In this document: one piece after another, positions 41,501 through 49,850 of the stretch
How the letters are laid out: each line of letters begins with the position of its first letter
Numbering within the stretch: the stretch's first letter is position 1
NCBI GenBank assembly: GCA_947650365.1
Contig: OX393555.1
Location: 13,843,550-13,907,549, forward strand
Direction: 5' to 3'
DNA: 64,000 nucleotides
DNA from: Chamaelirium japonicum
Lineage: Eukaryota > Streptophyta > Magnoliopsida > Liliales > Melanthiaceae
Notes under the pieces: model-generated
What the model saw: only the letters and a program-made list of their open reading frames with translations
What the model was told of the DNA's origin: nothing
Databases searched by the model: none
Program-made: the position numbers and the translations under genes

Positions 41501-44500
41501 ACCAAGCAAAGGCCAGGTGGGCCCATCCTCAAGTGGGGCCCACCCGGCCCTCCTTCTAGAAACCCGAGTCCCCTACCCGCGGGTAGGGGGTGCCCGGCCA
41601 TGCAAGGAAAAGAAAAGAAAAGAAAAGGAAAGAAAAGAAAGAAAGAAAAGGAAAGAAAAGAAAGGAAAGAAAAGAAGAAAAAGGAAAGAAAGACCGCCAT
41701 GCACGAGGGGAGGTTGCGTATGACGTCTACTTATACGTGGATTTGCGTCGATCCCTCGATCCGACGGACAATAAGAAGAGTCGGGTCGCCATCGATTTCA
41801 TGTGCAAGATTCAGCCATAATTACTCCGCCAGAAAAGAAAGCAAATAAAAGTTTATTCCTCTCTTCAATTGAAGAATAAATCTTGAGTAATTATGGGGGA
41901 GATATTAAAGGGATTCAAAATTAAACTTCCCATATCTCTCCCCTCCCCCCTTCGCCTATAAATAGAGGGGGAGGGGGAAGGCTCAAAGGGTCGAAGAGGT
42001 CGAAAGCTGAAGACGAAGCGAGGAAGCTCTGCAAAAGAGGAGACGCGCTCTTCATCGACCCAAGGCTTCACGAGGCACGGGCAAGCCTATCCCTTCGGGA
42101 CCGGCTTAGTCCATTGAAAGCCCTCATCAACGTAAGACCCTTGCACAAGAAGATCAAGCCTTCAACTCCGTGCACGAAGAAGAAAGCTCGGAGAAGAAGA
42201 ACCCTTCGACTCCGAAGACGCCAGAAGCAAAGGCCGGAGAAGAAAATCGGAGCAGTATCACCTCGTCGTCTCCAACAAGCCTTCGACTCCGATCAAGCCC
42301 AAAAGCCCGGAGAAGAAGACCAAAGCGTCATCACCCCGTCGCCTTCGACAAACGCCCGCTCCATCCACGAAGAAGAAATCTTGGAGAGGAACACCTAAAG
42401 CGTCGCTACACCCGTCGTCTTCAAAGCAAAGCCGACGCTGCAACCGTCGCACGGAGATCGGTGCTACCCCCGCCATCTTCAAAACAAGCCTTCGACTCTG
42501 ATCACGCCAAAGAAGCTCGGAAAAGAAGAAAAGCAAAGCCGGCGCTACACCCGTCGTCTTCGAAGTAAAGCCTTCAACTCCGATCAAGCCAAGGGAGCCC
42601 GGAGAAGAAGAGAAGTTAAGCCGACGCCATAACCGTTGAGGAAGCCAGAGGCCTTGAAGAAGTAGCCACCGTCGTTCGAGAAGAAGATCGAGTCGATGCC
42701 GAAGCAAAAGCCCACGCAAGAAGCCAAAGCAAAAGCCCTGGTAAAGCCCGCGCCAAAGCAACGCAAGTGCCAAAGCCAAGTGACTACACCGGTCACGAGC
42801 AAAAGCACCACATGTTCTAGCCGATACAACGCGAAGTCCGGAAGAACGAAAGCATCGCAAGTCTCCCTCCGTCTACGTCCAAACACAAGCGCCAAAGCAA
42901 AGCAAAAGCCAGAGCCACGCCAAAACTGAAATACAAAGCCAAAGCCGACGCCAAAAGCACGATCGACGCCGCGAACCGACGATCAAGGACGCCGAGGTGA
43001 AGCAAGGATCGAGGAAGACACGAAGCGCGAGGAACGAAGCCAAAAACCCCCTAGCCGAGAAAGCGCGAAGCACGGAAGGGACAAAAGCAACGGCGGATAC
43101 TCCTTAGCCTCTCAAAAACCCTCACCATGTAAAGACCTCTGTCCTGGGCAACCCCTTCAGAGCTCTCGCACGAATACCACGTGGAGACGCGGATCAAAGG
43201 GACCCTCCAGAGGATCTCTCCCACAATCTCCTGATCAATATTCACCGCACCCGGCTCACCACCCCCGAGTCCCCGGGTCCCGGCACTCTGTAATCTCGTG
43301 TGTTCGCAATAAAGACGATCCGAATCTTTTTCTGCGCATACAGCAAAGTACTTGTTTTTGTTTCCTCGAGTTACTAGGATGATCTTCACTAATGTTGACT
43401 ACAAGGGGCATATCTCATCGGCGAGATAGTACCTCATATTACAGTCATGGCCGTTGATAGTAAAATTGCATAGGGTAGTTCTTCCCTTCACAAACTAGTT
43501 GAAGGTCGATGAACGATCGAGGATTGATGTCGTTGTGCGACCATGGCATCCCGAAGGAGTGTCATATTAAAAGATCTTTATTAGCTACATCCTCTAAAAT
43601 AATTGTTGGCTCGTGAATATAACCAGTGTACATACCTTGTTGGCTCGTGAATATGACCAGTGTACATATCTTGTCAAGCAGTTGATTAGTCTTCTACTTC
43701 CAGTGCATACAATTGATGCTTACGAGCATGCCTAGAAACTCTCGTTGTGCACCTTTTGTGAGTAGTGCAACATCTTCGTTGTTGGGTGAACGAAAATACT
43801 CCTACCCAAAAACGGTGATGACTGCTCGAACGAACATGTTAATGCTCTCGATCGAAGTACTTTCTCTGATCCAAACGTAGTCGTTCACGGAATCGACGGA
43901 TGCTCCATATACGAGCATCCGCATAACATCGATAATCTTTTGAAGACTAGATAGTTCCAATTTTTAAGCATTGTCCCTCTTTTTTACGAAGCAGTCATGG
44001 TCCACGACTGTATCGTGGTTACGCAGGATGAGCGGACAACTCATCTTGAATCTCAGCCGAAACCGGTGAGGAAGGTATGTCGGCTGATCGGCGAAGTAAT
44101 CCTGAAATTGCCAAATATGACCTTCCAGTCGTTCCAGATCTTGTGGTCGGTATGAACTTTCAGCTCACTGTTTTTCCTGGCACGCGGTGGCTCCCAGAAA
44201 GAAGAATACTGTAAAAGTGGAGTTATCGTCGTTACTATTCAACATGTTGTCGGTGTGACTCGAGCTCAACATGGTGTCTGAAGAGTTGATGGTTTGGACA
44301 AGGTATGAAGGTGTGGAGGTGTGACGAGAGAGAATTGGAAATCTTTCTATAGGTAAAACTACAACATATAGAAATTTATCCATTAATGGTGGAAGTGTTT
44401 GACTGTCACTATACAGACCGTGTCCAACTGATAAAAATATAGTCGTCGGTGGTGGAAATGTGTCACGTCGCAGACCGTGCCCAACGGATAGAAATATCAC

Positions 44501-47500
44501 CATTAGGAATATTATTTAATTTTTAATAATTTTTCCATAATTTTCTGATAATTTTAAGTATTTTTTTAAGCATTTAAATTGGTGCTTGGAAAAAAACAAT
44601 TTAAGATGGGAAGGGGTTTGCCACAACTTTGGGGGGGTTTGGGTAACGTGAAAGGTTGTAGGGTTTAAAGGTTGAAATTGGTTGGAAACTCCTAGTTGGG
44701 AGATCATTGGAGAGGAGCTCTAAAGAAGAGCAAATTTGGATGAGGTGGCTTTGTGGCTTTTCAAGTGGGCCCATGATCCTTACAAGCTATTCTCAACTAG
44801 GAAATCGTTGGAGATGCTCTGAAGGAGCTCTAGCGTATGTGGAGGTACTCGGAGCTCCCGAGCAGGTGGGTCCTATTTCTCCTGCACATATGCCTTCAAA
44901 GGTGCGCTCGGAGACCGTTGGACAGGTGTTGTTTGGGCTCGGAGTGCCACATGTGCCTTCAGAGGTGCGCTCGAAGCCCGCTGGAGATGCTCTGAAGGAG
45001 CTCTAGCGTATGTGGAGGCACTCGGAGCTCCCGAGCAGGTGGGTCCTATTTCTCCTGCACATATGCCTTCAAAGGTGCGCTCGGAGACCGTTGGACAGGT
45101 GTTGTTTGGGCTCGGAGTGCCACATGTGCCTTCAGAGGTGCGCTCAAAGCCCGCTGGAGATGCTCTTAATACCATAGACTTAATCTAAAATTACACTATG
45201 AAAGTGATTTAAGGACCTACAAAGGGTTCTGGACTTCTAGTACATGTCAACTATTATAACGATCAAGGATCTACGAGGCTTTTAGGAGAAAACAAGAGAT
45301 AATAATGGAAAAAAGCAAGATAACATGCTTGCTACAGTTGAAATCAGGTGCAGTGGTTTGGGAAATTTGAAGGTATTGGATGGGTTTTCTAAGGATTCTA
45401 GGTAATTAGACGCATGTGTTAGGCTACTAAGGTAAGAAACAAAGTTCACTTATCTAAGTTGGAGATATTTAATGAAACTAAAAGAAAATTTAGGAAATCA
45501 GAATTTACGAGATAAAGAAACAAATGGGTAAATACAAGAAGAGTTAGCACCTTAGTTTTCATGGCACAACACCAATGTAGCGAGAGACTTTTTCCAGCAA
45601 TTTATGTGATGATGGTATCCATGAGCCTCTTTATATAGGTCTTTCCCATGTTTTTGCCTCTCAATTTCACTTAGATTTGTACCCCAATCCAAGTGGAATG
45701 GAATCACATAACTCTTCTAGAATGATTGGCATTCCTATGGACTCATTAAATGATGCATGTTGTCACATACAAAAAAATTAGAGTCCAAGTCAACGAGAAA
45801 TTGTATTCCTAATCAACTTGAAAATCCTGAATGAAGTAATACTTGAACTAAAGTAGTTACAATTGAATTGAGGTCCTAATGAGGAGAGACCTCCACTAAA
45901 AGACATAAAGGGTTCAATCTCCTTGTGAGCTCCATTGATGGCCAGCGTCTTCTCATGGTGAGCACGGCAAGCCTCTTTTCTCCCTCTGGTGCGGTTTCTT
46001 ATGTTTTTCTTCTTCTTCTTCTTCTTGTATATCTGTATATACGTTTTGGATGCATCGAAATCTATAGAGCGTCTGCATTTTAGGAGCCTATCCATATACA
46101 TCACCGTAATGTGTTGACTTACTCATTAGGTGTGACCGTGTGAGCCTTGTAAATGTACATATTGGCCACATGCCTTGAGGAAAAAAGCACATACTAGAAA
46201 AACCTAAGTTTCAATCACAACAAACTATGATTATTATGAAACGAGTATCTTTCCTTAATAAAAAATTATTCATCTAAAAACAAAATTTTAATAATATCAA
46301 CATGATGGAAGAAAATTAGTTTCAATTTCTGGGACCAAATGAGTTTAAATGGTTTATTATATCCGAAATGATTGTATCCTAATTAAAAATACTACATCTA
46401 AGTTAATTCCTAAGCATGGTAATTGATAAACAATAGAAGCTTGCATCGAGTAAAAGAAAACCCAAGTCATTTGAGCAACTAATGTTCTTAGGACTCAAAA
46501 GACCACACAAGTATACACAAAAAAAGGAATCTTTAACATAGAGTTTCATTGTCCAGTATAGAATTGGACTTTAGATACAATTAAAATTGTTCCAAAAATT
46601 TCTTTCACATTTCAACAAACGCCATGTTAAAGCCCAACCCAAGTTCTAGAACTCTCAATTTCTAACCCAACCCAACCTCCAACCCGAGATGCCCAACCCA
46701 AGCAAAAATTTCCGGACTCACTGGTTAGCCCGGGTTGGTGGGATCGATCGGGTTGTGCTGGTTTGGGTATACTTATTTTCAATCCTTGTTTAAAATTTTG
46801 ACCTTTCAAGATCAAAAACGGAAAAGAACTTATACTTGCTAACACTACTATACAACTTTTCTTGCATTTCTATCCATGCAATTTACTAGATCATCAAATA
46901 ATGTTTTTATTTGATAAGCAAGAAACAAATAAATAATATGGGACAGGTGAAACCGATGACTGTGATTGCAATCCCTCAACATATGAATACTCGGGATGAC
47001 TGTGATTATTACCTATATATCACACTATCACACACATAAATGAGTACTCGGGTTCGGGTTGGGCCGAGTTGCCCGAGCCCGACCCGAATTCAACTCAGCT
47101 ATATTTTTTCAACCCTCACCCAGCCCAATCTTCAAAAACATCAACCCAAACCCGCCCAAAACTCGGGTTAGGTCAGGTGCAACCCGCCCAAGTTGCAGCC
47201 CTAGTGACCACATAAAACAACTCTCTTAGATTCCCCTAGACTAGGAAAAGTCTAATTAAAGAGGGCTGGAGACGAGTTTTGATATAGGGAATTATATCCA
47301 TCTTTGTTGCACAAATTATAAGCCAAAGTGTCGAAGTGATAGAACATTCTCAAATCACGACAATCATGAATCATCAAAATCCTAGCACAAGGCTAAAAAG
47401 AGTTACATTACATGGTACAACAACAGATTATAAAAAGAAAAGTAAAAAAGGGTTGACTTTAGTTCACGTGTACCTGTTCTTTTTCCCTTTTTTTTGGTAA

Positions 47501-49850
47501 AAACTTGTACCTGTTCCAGTTTGGTGGTGTAATTCCTTCTGATCTCATCAATAGCTTGGATAACATTCGAGCTCCTACATTGGCTATCATCGCCGTTGCC
47601 TGTGACTGTAGGCTCCATTTTTACCTTGACCTGACATGAAGTGCAGTTAGCACTTTCTAAAGATAAGCAAGGCTGCATCATATGTAAGATGATGATAATG
47701 ACAAATAACATGATAATAAAAGCAACAACAATGGCAGAAATACATACCTGAAACCTTAACCTAAACAACATATCCAGTCTATTTGATAATTAAGACATCA
47801 ACAGTTAATGAATGACTGAACATTAATTTAATAGAGAAACACACCTTTTCAAACTCTGTCCTGATCTCTTCAACAGCATGATTTACTTTTGCATGCATGG
47901 TTTCATATAATCCAGTCCCCTCCCGTTCCTGAGAATTACAATAAGATATCAATCACATGAATCGCTTTCACAAGCACTTGAACTTCTAACTCTTTGAAGA
48001 ATGTTTGTACAAATATCAAAGGCAAACTCATCTTTATTGTCAGCCGTGACTTTGACCTACCGTTTTCTGGTCATAAACTGGCTCATAATCTTTCCCACTC
48101 CCACTTATATTAAGACGGCCATCCCACACTTTATCATCAGTTAGTGCATAGGAGTGGCTGGAAAAAATCAAACTAGTATTGAAAGTTGACATTTCAAGTT
48201 TGTCGCAGCTTTTGAGAGGAATTCTTCAAACCAAGAGCAAAAATGAAGTAAGAATTTAACCAGATAGAAAGAGAGATGAGCGTTTACTTTGGGCAAATGG
48301 ATCTTCTGATCAGGTCTTCACTTGGATAAATGGTAGGTGTCTGCCTAAAGCGATTGGGGGGCTAGATTTAAGGCGGTTTGAGCTAGTGCATAGGGCTTTC
48401 AGGGGCAAGAGAGTCCTCGATCTAATATCATATTTCTATCTTTTTCACTTCTCTCTAAATTGGTCTCTCGCTATGTTTTTCTTTCCTCTCTAATGATTAT
48501 TCTATTTTTCCTCTCATGCTCATGTTCGATCAATGTGTGCCATTCAAAATTATGGAGCATTCGTCGAAGATCCTCAACCTAATCCCGATTCTTCTGTTCA
48601 GGTGACATAAACTTATGCATGTATCTTGTTTTACATCTTTAAATATGTATAGGGATTTTAAGATTTATCTACGTAGCATCTACTTTCGTTTAGCACTGAG
48701 CGTTATATATGAGACTTGAATTCAGTGAATAAGACTATATTGTTATGTCTGAACAACCACCATCTTTTATGTAAAACAATTGGTTCATACAGTAATGATT
48801 GTATAGAACCTCTTATGAAAAGAGAAAATGTGAAGAGGTCTTTCTCTCTCTGTTTTTGTCTTCTACTTCTATTGTTCTTTACCTCCGCTCGCTCTAATAA
48901 TTACCTTGAAAAATTACTTGTTTAAATTAATTGTGCAATACATTAGTTATATACCATAATTATTGTTTATTTTTGTAACTATGAACTATGAAGATGTAGT
49001 ATTTACGCACATAAACCTACTAGACTTCATGCTTACTTTGTACACTAACCTCTAGAGCACCCTAACTACATATTAGACAACCTAACCTTGCATGCGGGTA
49101 GTGACGAACTCACTGCATGCAGTGGTTGAACCCGCCATCGTACCATGTTAACTTACCAACTCATCTAATAGCTTGAGCTATTAGAGAAGGGGCCAACAAT
49201 GTATATCGAGACCAACAGCTTCGCAAATTGACAAAGATTTCCGAGTCCATTGCAGATTAGACTTTTAAACTTAGGTTAGTTCATGAGAGAAGCTGAACTA
49301 CACAAAATGGCTACTTCAAGAAGATGAGTCAAGAACTGACGGAAGGTACCTCCGAGTCCCTATGACGAGATCGAGCGACCGAGACCGAGCGCTGCCTTCT
49401 TGGTCTACTAGCAGGAACTCCCTTACTCTCCCCGCTATTTTCCAAATTGCCCTTCTGCTCCCCTGCTGTACGGTCACAGTGCCTCGACACCGACCTCCCC
49501 CGCCTCCGAGACGAGTCCGTCTCCGCCCTATATCGTACATCAGAACCCCGGGGACCGGACCGGCCAACCACCGGTCTAACCTCCACCTCCTCTATCCTTC
49601 GGAAAAACTCATCAGCGAGATCATCCAGGCTAATCTCAGGCAAGCCCGAATCCCTCACCTCACTTAGTCTTCCCCTCGGAGCCTGGAGCTCGTCGTACTC
49701 CGGCGGAGGTGGTGGGAACCGTCCGGAGTAGCGGCTGAGGCTCTTGGACCGGCGGAGGGTCCCGCCGCCGCGGTTGGAGGACCCGGCGTCCTCGGTGGCG
49801 GCGCTGAACGTGGACCTCTTCGTGCTCGACTTGAAGGCCGCCGTAGCCAT
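14420..49850 (-). CDS. Gene B: plant-conserved Ser/Arg-rich coiled-coil protein, unknown function
   Basis: A host gene spread over 35.4 kb. Recognised exons: 49850-49350, 48157-48061, 47928-47845, 47630-47511, 30815-30675, 30522-30178 and 14710-14420 (stop), all with GT-AG borders. Phases agree from the second recognised exon onward. Exon 1 ends in phase 0 but the next recognised exon needs two carried bases, so at least one exon between 49349 and 48158 is unseen or lost. Domain order: basic Ser-rich N-terminus ([41 protein letters not shown]), then coiled-coil-like acidic/basic stretches ([52 protein letters not shown]), then a conserved [15 protein letters not shown] and [11 protein letters not shown] segment, then a C-terminus with [20 protein letters not shown] and [13 protein letters not shown] recall this order from an uncharacterised land-plant family. 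No function is claimed. Confidence 0.85.
15090..15290 (-). repeat. Dispersed repeat, copy 1
   Basis: About 200 bp sharing GAAGCCTTGAAAATCT and neighbouring sequence with 20430-20640, in the same orientation. The reverse strand is open from 15412 to 15104 (about 102 codons). I do not recognise the product. It is probably part of a dispersed element. Confidence 0.6.
15555..16077. mobile_element. Fold-back (long palindrome) element 1
   Basis: Two arms of about 230-260 bp face each other around 15836. Ends: TATGTTTGGTTGCGCTGTGC on the left and its near complement at 16058-16077. The arms are GC-rich outside and contain nested small hairpins (CTGTAGCGGCTACAG). It has no coding capacity, and I found no target duplication. 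Confidence 0.8.
16077..16437. mobile_element. Fold-back element 2, abutting element 1
   Basis: A second palindrome centred near 16256 with arms of about 175 bp, bounded by ATCAAAGCAGC and GCTGCTTTGAT. Each end is itself a small hairpin. The arms contain GTTTTGGAATTTGATGAAA-type sequence in both orientations. It is unrelated to element 1 in sequence. Confidence 0.8.
16458..16507. repeat. (TA)n microsatellite, left flank
   Basis: About 25 TA units, followed by a GA run, immediately left of the GC-rich long-TIR element. Confidence 0.93.
16530..17446. mobile_element. GC-rich long-TIR element (Pack-MULE-like)
   Basis: A 917-bp element with matching inverted ends (GAATACGGGGTATGAGCTGA at each end), each followed by a second inverted GGGCTGTCAGCT motif. 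It lies between two TA tracts, so it inserted into a microsatellite and the target duplication cannot be told apart. The interior 16660-17340 is very GC-rich, with a 43-bp tandem repeat (about three units from 16801) and GGCGCGGGCGCAGG-type tracts. The plus strand is open from 16601 to 17383, but composition alone can explain that. Captured host DNA is possible but not shown. Confidence 0.65.
17448..17508. repeat. (TA)n microsatellite, right flank
   Basis: About 30 TA units immediately right of the GC-rich element; probably the other half of the tract at 16458-16507. Confidence 0.93.
17900..18480 (+). promoter_or_regulatory. Promoter/leader-like sequence of an unknown transcript
   Basis: A GC-rich hairpin (GCGGGCACGC paired with GCGTGCCCGC, about 17979-18010) is followed by CCTATAAATCC near 18083, ACCCTAAT-type motifs and CT-rich leader sequence, like a plant promoter and 5' UTR on the plus strand. 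No gene follows that I can recognise. It could be a duplicated gene end or retroelement debris inside the gene B intron. Confidence 0.3.
18760..19296 (+). other. Unidentified coding-like relic split by a hAT element
   Basis: Short open stretches on the plus strand either side of the hAT insertion (about 18760-18819 and 19168-19296) use ordinary codon patterns. I do not recognise the family and cannot say whether it was a host gene or an element. Confidence 0.25.
18820..19167. mobile_element. 348-bp hAT-type element
   Basis: Flanked by the 8-bp duplication TACACGCC at 18812-18819 and 19168-19175. The ends are ATAGTTACCAA and, inward from the right, CTATGTTACCAA. The interior is AT-rich, with AAAACGTGATT-like direct and inverted motifs. 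Confidence 0.8.
19548..19745 (-). mobile_element. Ty1/Copia polyprotein fragment
   Basis: A minus-strand fragment resembling the gag-protease junction of Copia elements ([20 protein letters not shown], then [10 protein letters not shown]). It is a short relic with several breaks. The adjoining 19323-19547 may belong to the same element. No LTRs were found. Confidence 0.6.
20430..20640 (-). repeat. Dispersed repeat, copy 2
   Basis: Direct partner of 15090-15290, with the shared GAAGCCTTGAAAATCT segment and similar flanks. It lies in the same gene B intron. Confidence 0.6.
20777..21733. mobile_element. 957-bp hAT-type element with GAGGC-rich ends
   Basis: Flanked by the 8-bp duplication TGAATATT at 20769-20776 and 21734-21741. 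Terminal inverted repeat CAATGTTTAAAAA. Both subterminal zones are crowded with CTCGAGGC/GCCTCAAGGCG motifs in both orientations, likely transposase-binding repeats. The interior is AT-rich and non-coding. Confidence 0.85.
22245..23644 (-). repeat. 3' LTR of the chromovirus
   Basis: Begins TGATGCAATACG and ends CCTCATCA on the plus strand. The interior is G-rich on the plus strand, with GGGGAATCGGGT-type runs and GCAGCAGCGGCAG tracts. Confidence 0.95.
23572..28334 (-). pseudogene. Chromovirus gag-pol with chromodomain
   Basis: Order along the minus strand: Retrotrans_gag region, CCHC knuckle ([14 protein letters not shown]), protease ([13 protein letters not shown]), reverse transcriptase ([15 protein letters not shown] and [11 protein letters not shown]), RNase H ([10 protein letters not shown]), zinc-binding integrase head ([18 protein letters not shown]) with DDE core ([19 protein letters not shown]), and a C-terminal chromodomain ([19 protein letters not shown]). 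The integrase position after RNase H and the chromodomain place it in the Ty3/gypsy chromoviruses; I did not assign a lineage. The reading frame runs on past the LTR border for about two dozen codons. It carries about two breaks. Confidence 0.93.
28407..29806 (-). repeat. 5' LTR of the chromovirus
   Basis: Same length and ends as 22245-23644, offset by exactly 6162 bp. It adjoins the primer-binding site. Confidence 0.95.
30178..30815 (-). CDS. Gene B exons in the central island
   Basis: Exons 30815-30675 (47 codons, [19 protein letters not shown] onward) and 30522-30178 (115 codons, with [24 protein letters not shown] and [11 protein letters not shown]). They form a 640-bp coding island with a PIF/Harbinger-Copia cluster on one side and the chromovirus on the other. 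The phases join cleanly to 47511 upstream and 14710 downstream. Confidence 0.87.
31841..33150 (+). pseudogene. PIF/Harbinger transposase relic (HARBI1-like)
   Basis: Plus-strand DDE transposase of the DDE_Tnp_4 type. [12 protein letters not shown] near 32570 holds an acidic catalytic site. [20 protein letters not shown] followed by [18 protein letters not shown] (32682-32868) is the family-typical C-terminal block with the glutamate region. A weaker [18 protein letters not shown] stretch follows. The N-terminal part from an ATG at 31841 is Ser/Asn-rich. The frame is broken several times between about 31950 and 32680, so no active enzyme is expected. Confidence 0.8.
33486..33626 (-). repeat. 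3' LTR of the Copia element
   Basis: 141 bp, TGTTAGG to TTAACA, with CCGACCCGACTGTA-type direct repeats inside. Confidence 0.93.
33775..38012 (-). pseudogene. Copia gag-pol
   Basis: Gag starts with [15 protein letters not shown] at 38012. Then come a CCHC knuckle ([14 protein letters not shown]), protease ([11 protein letters not shown]), GAG-pre-integrase (LWHRRLGH), integrase core, reverse transcriptase ([23 protein letters not shown]) and RNase H ([19 protein letters not shown]). Integrase before reverse transcriptase defines Copia. A Pro/Ser-rich spacer near 35380-35560 separates integrase and RT. It carries about two or three breaks. Confidence 0.93.
38020..38500. repeat. G-rich tandem leader of the Copia element
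   Basis: Between the gag start and the primer site the plus strand is built of GTAGGGGGGTCGGGG-like units of about 15-40 bp, with many runs of four to nine G. The transcript strand is therefore C-rich and the complement is G-quadruplex prone. Confidence 0.85.
38540..38680 (-). repeat. 5' LTR of the Copia element
   Basis: 141 bp, nearly identical to 33486-33626 and followed inward by the Met-tRNA-type primer site. Confidence 0.93.
38956..39213. repeat. AT-rich CCGAAATTT repeat element, relic
   Basis: Dense GACCGAAATTTCG/CGAAATTTCGGTC motifs on both strands suggest the ends of a small hAT-type MITE. I could not pair the termini or find a target duplication. It interrupts Harbinger element 1's distal end. 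Confidence 0.4.
39214..39299 (+). repeat. Partial copy of the 173-bp unit
   Basis: Shares GAAGGCACATGTGGCAGGAG, a CGGGAGCTC segment and an AGAGCTCCTT end with the units at 44820-45165. It lies directly outside Harbinger element 2's left end. Confidence 0.7.
41281..43342 (+). mobile_element. Solo LTR inside Harbinger element 2
   Basis: A 2062-bp sequence with TG...CA ends (TGTAGGCACAC to GCGCATACA), flanked by the 5-bp duplication GCAAA at 41276-41280 and 43343-43347. It contains a 54-bp repeat (three units from about 41313), an A/G-rich tract (41600-41695), a TATA-like CCTATAAATAGAGG near 41957 and GCAATAAAG near 43308, a plausible U3-R-U5 order on the plus strand. It has no primer site or polyprotein, so it reads as a solo LTR left by recombination. 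The length and composition fit a Ty3/gypsy LTR. Confidence 0.78.
41313..41474. repeat. 54-bp tandem repeat, about three units
   Basis: Unit core ACTCGCATGCACCAAGTCGG followed by an ACCCGACACGCACTCCGACC-like part, within the upstream part of the solo LTR. Confidence 0.8.
44820..45165 (-). repeat. Two head-to-tail 173-bp units at the Harbinger end
   Basis: Units 45165-44993 and 44992-44820 are nearly identical. On the minus strand each starts GAGCATCTCCAGCGGGC and ends GAGCTCCTTCA. The start matches the terminal repeat of Harbinger element 2, which begins at the next base. TTA follows at 45166-45168. A partial copy of the same unit lies at about 39214-39299. Confidence 0.85.
46625..47215. repeat. 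Two GGGTT/AACCC-rich hAT-like remnants
   Basis: AACCCAACCC-rich sequence at 46625-46780 and at 47040-47215. The latter ends in GTTGCAGCCCTAG, the complement of a CTAGGGCTGCAAC hAT-type terminus. No paired end or duplication was found. The rest of 45169-47510 is AT-rich intron with nothing recognised. Confidence 0.4.
47511..48157 (-). CDS. Gene B middle exons (three)
   Basis: Exons 48157-48061 (SHSYALTDD to YDQKT), 47928-47845 (28 codons, [19 protein letters not shown]) and 47630-47511 (40 codons, ending in [10 protein letters not shown]). The introns between them are short (132 and 214 bp) and free of insertions. The donor after 47511 opens the 16.7-kb intron. Confidence 0.85.
48320..48420 (+). 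mobile_element. Short LINE (L1-type) fragment in gene B intron
   Basis: Plus-strand reading [20 protein letters not shown] is the motif found after the reverse transcriptase domain in plant L1 elements. It is about 100 bp, antisense to gene B, between exon 1 and the next recognised exon. Confidence 0.6.
48430..49349. other. Gene B first intron region, expected exon not found
   Basis: Phases require at least one exon (length 3n+2) here or in 48158-48320. I found none with the Ser-rich linker expected in relatives. A weak candidate lies near 48215-48240 (reverse strand SSQK), but it is not supported by a clear frame. Confidence 0.35.
49350..49850 (-). CDS. Gene B exon 1 with start codon
   Basis: The start is set at the ATG at 49850 ([13 protein letters not shown]), which matches how I recall relatives beginning. 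An in-frame ATG at 49997 would add 49 residues of Pro/Phe-rich sequence that look like 5' UTR. The exon is 167 codons and ends at GAG before a GTACCT donor. It encodes the RS-type basic region and an [17 protein letters not shown] segment. Confidence 0.85.

Larger units (their letters stand above)
40930..44250 (-). pseudogene. PIF/Harbinger transposase relic, element 2
   Basis: Minus-strand relative of 31841-33150, split by the LTR at 41281-43342. The distal part reads [19 protein letters not shown] and [20 protein letters not shown] (41130-40945). The proximal part has a Ser/Asn-rich start near 44270 and a YYLAD-like block at about 43400. Several stops; inactive. Confidence 0.7.
39300..44819 (-). 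mobile_element. PIF/Harbinger element 2, interrupted by a solo LTR
   Basis: Ends GAGCTTCTC (39300, after TTA at 39297-39299) and, inward from the right, GAGCATCTCCAACG (44819). Removing the nested LTR leaves about 3.45 kb. It is related to element 1 along its length: the CACCTCATCCAAATTTGCTC leader near the 5' end, the transposase, and the region rc 40930-40350. The plus strand of 39650-39900 may carry remains of the second Harbinger gene (Myb-like), but I cannot show it. Confidence 0.75.
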
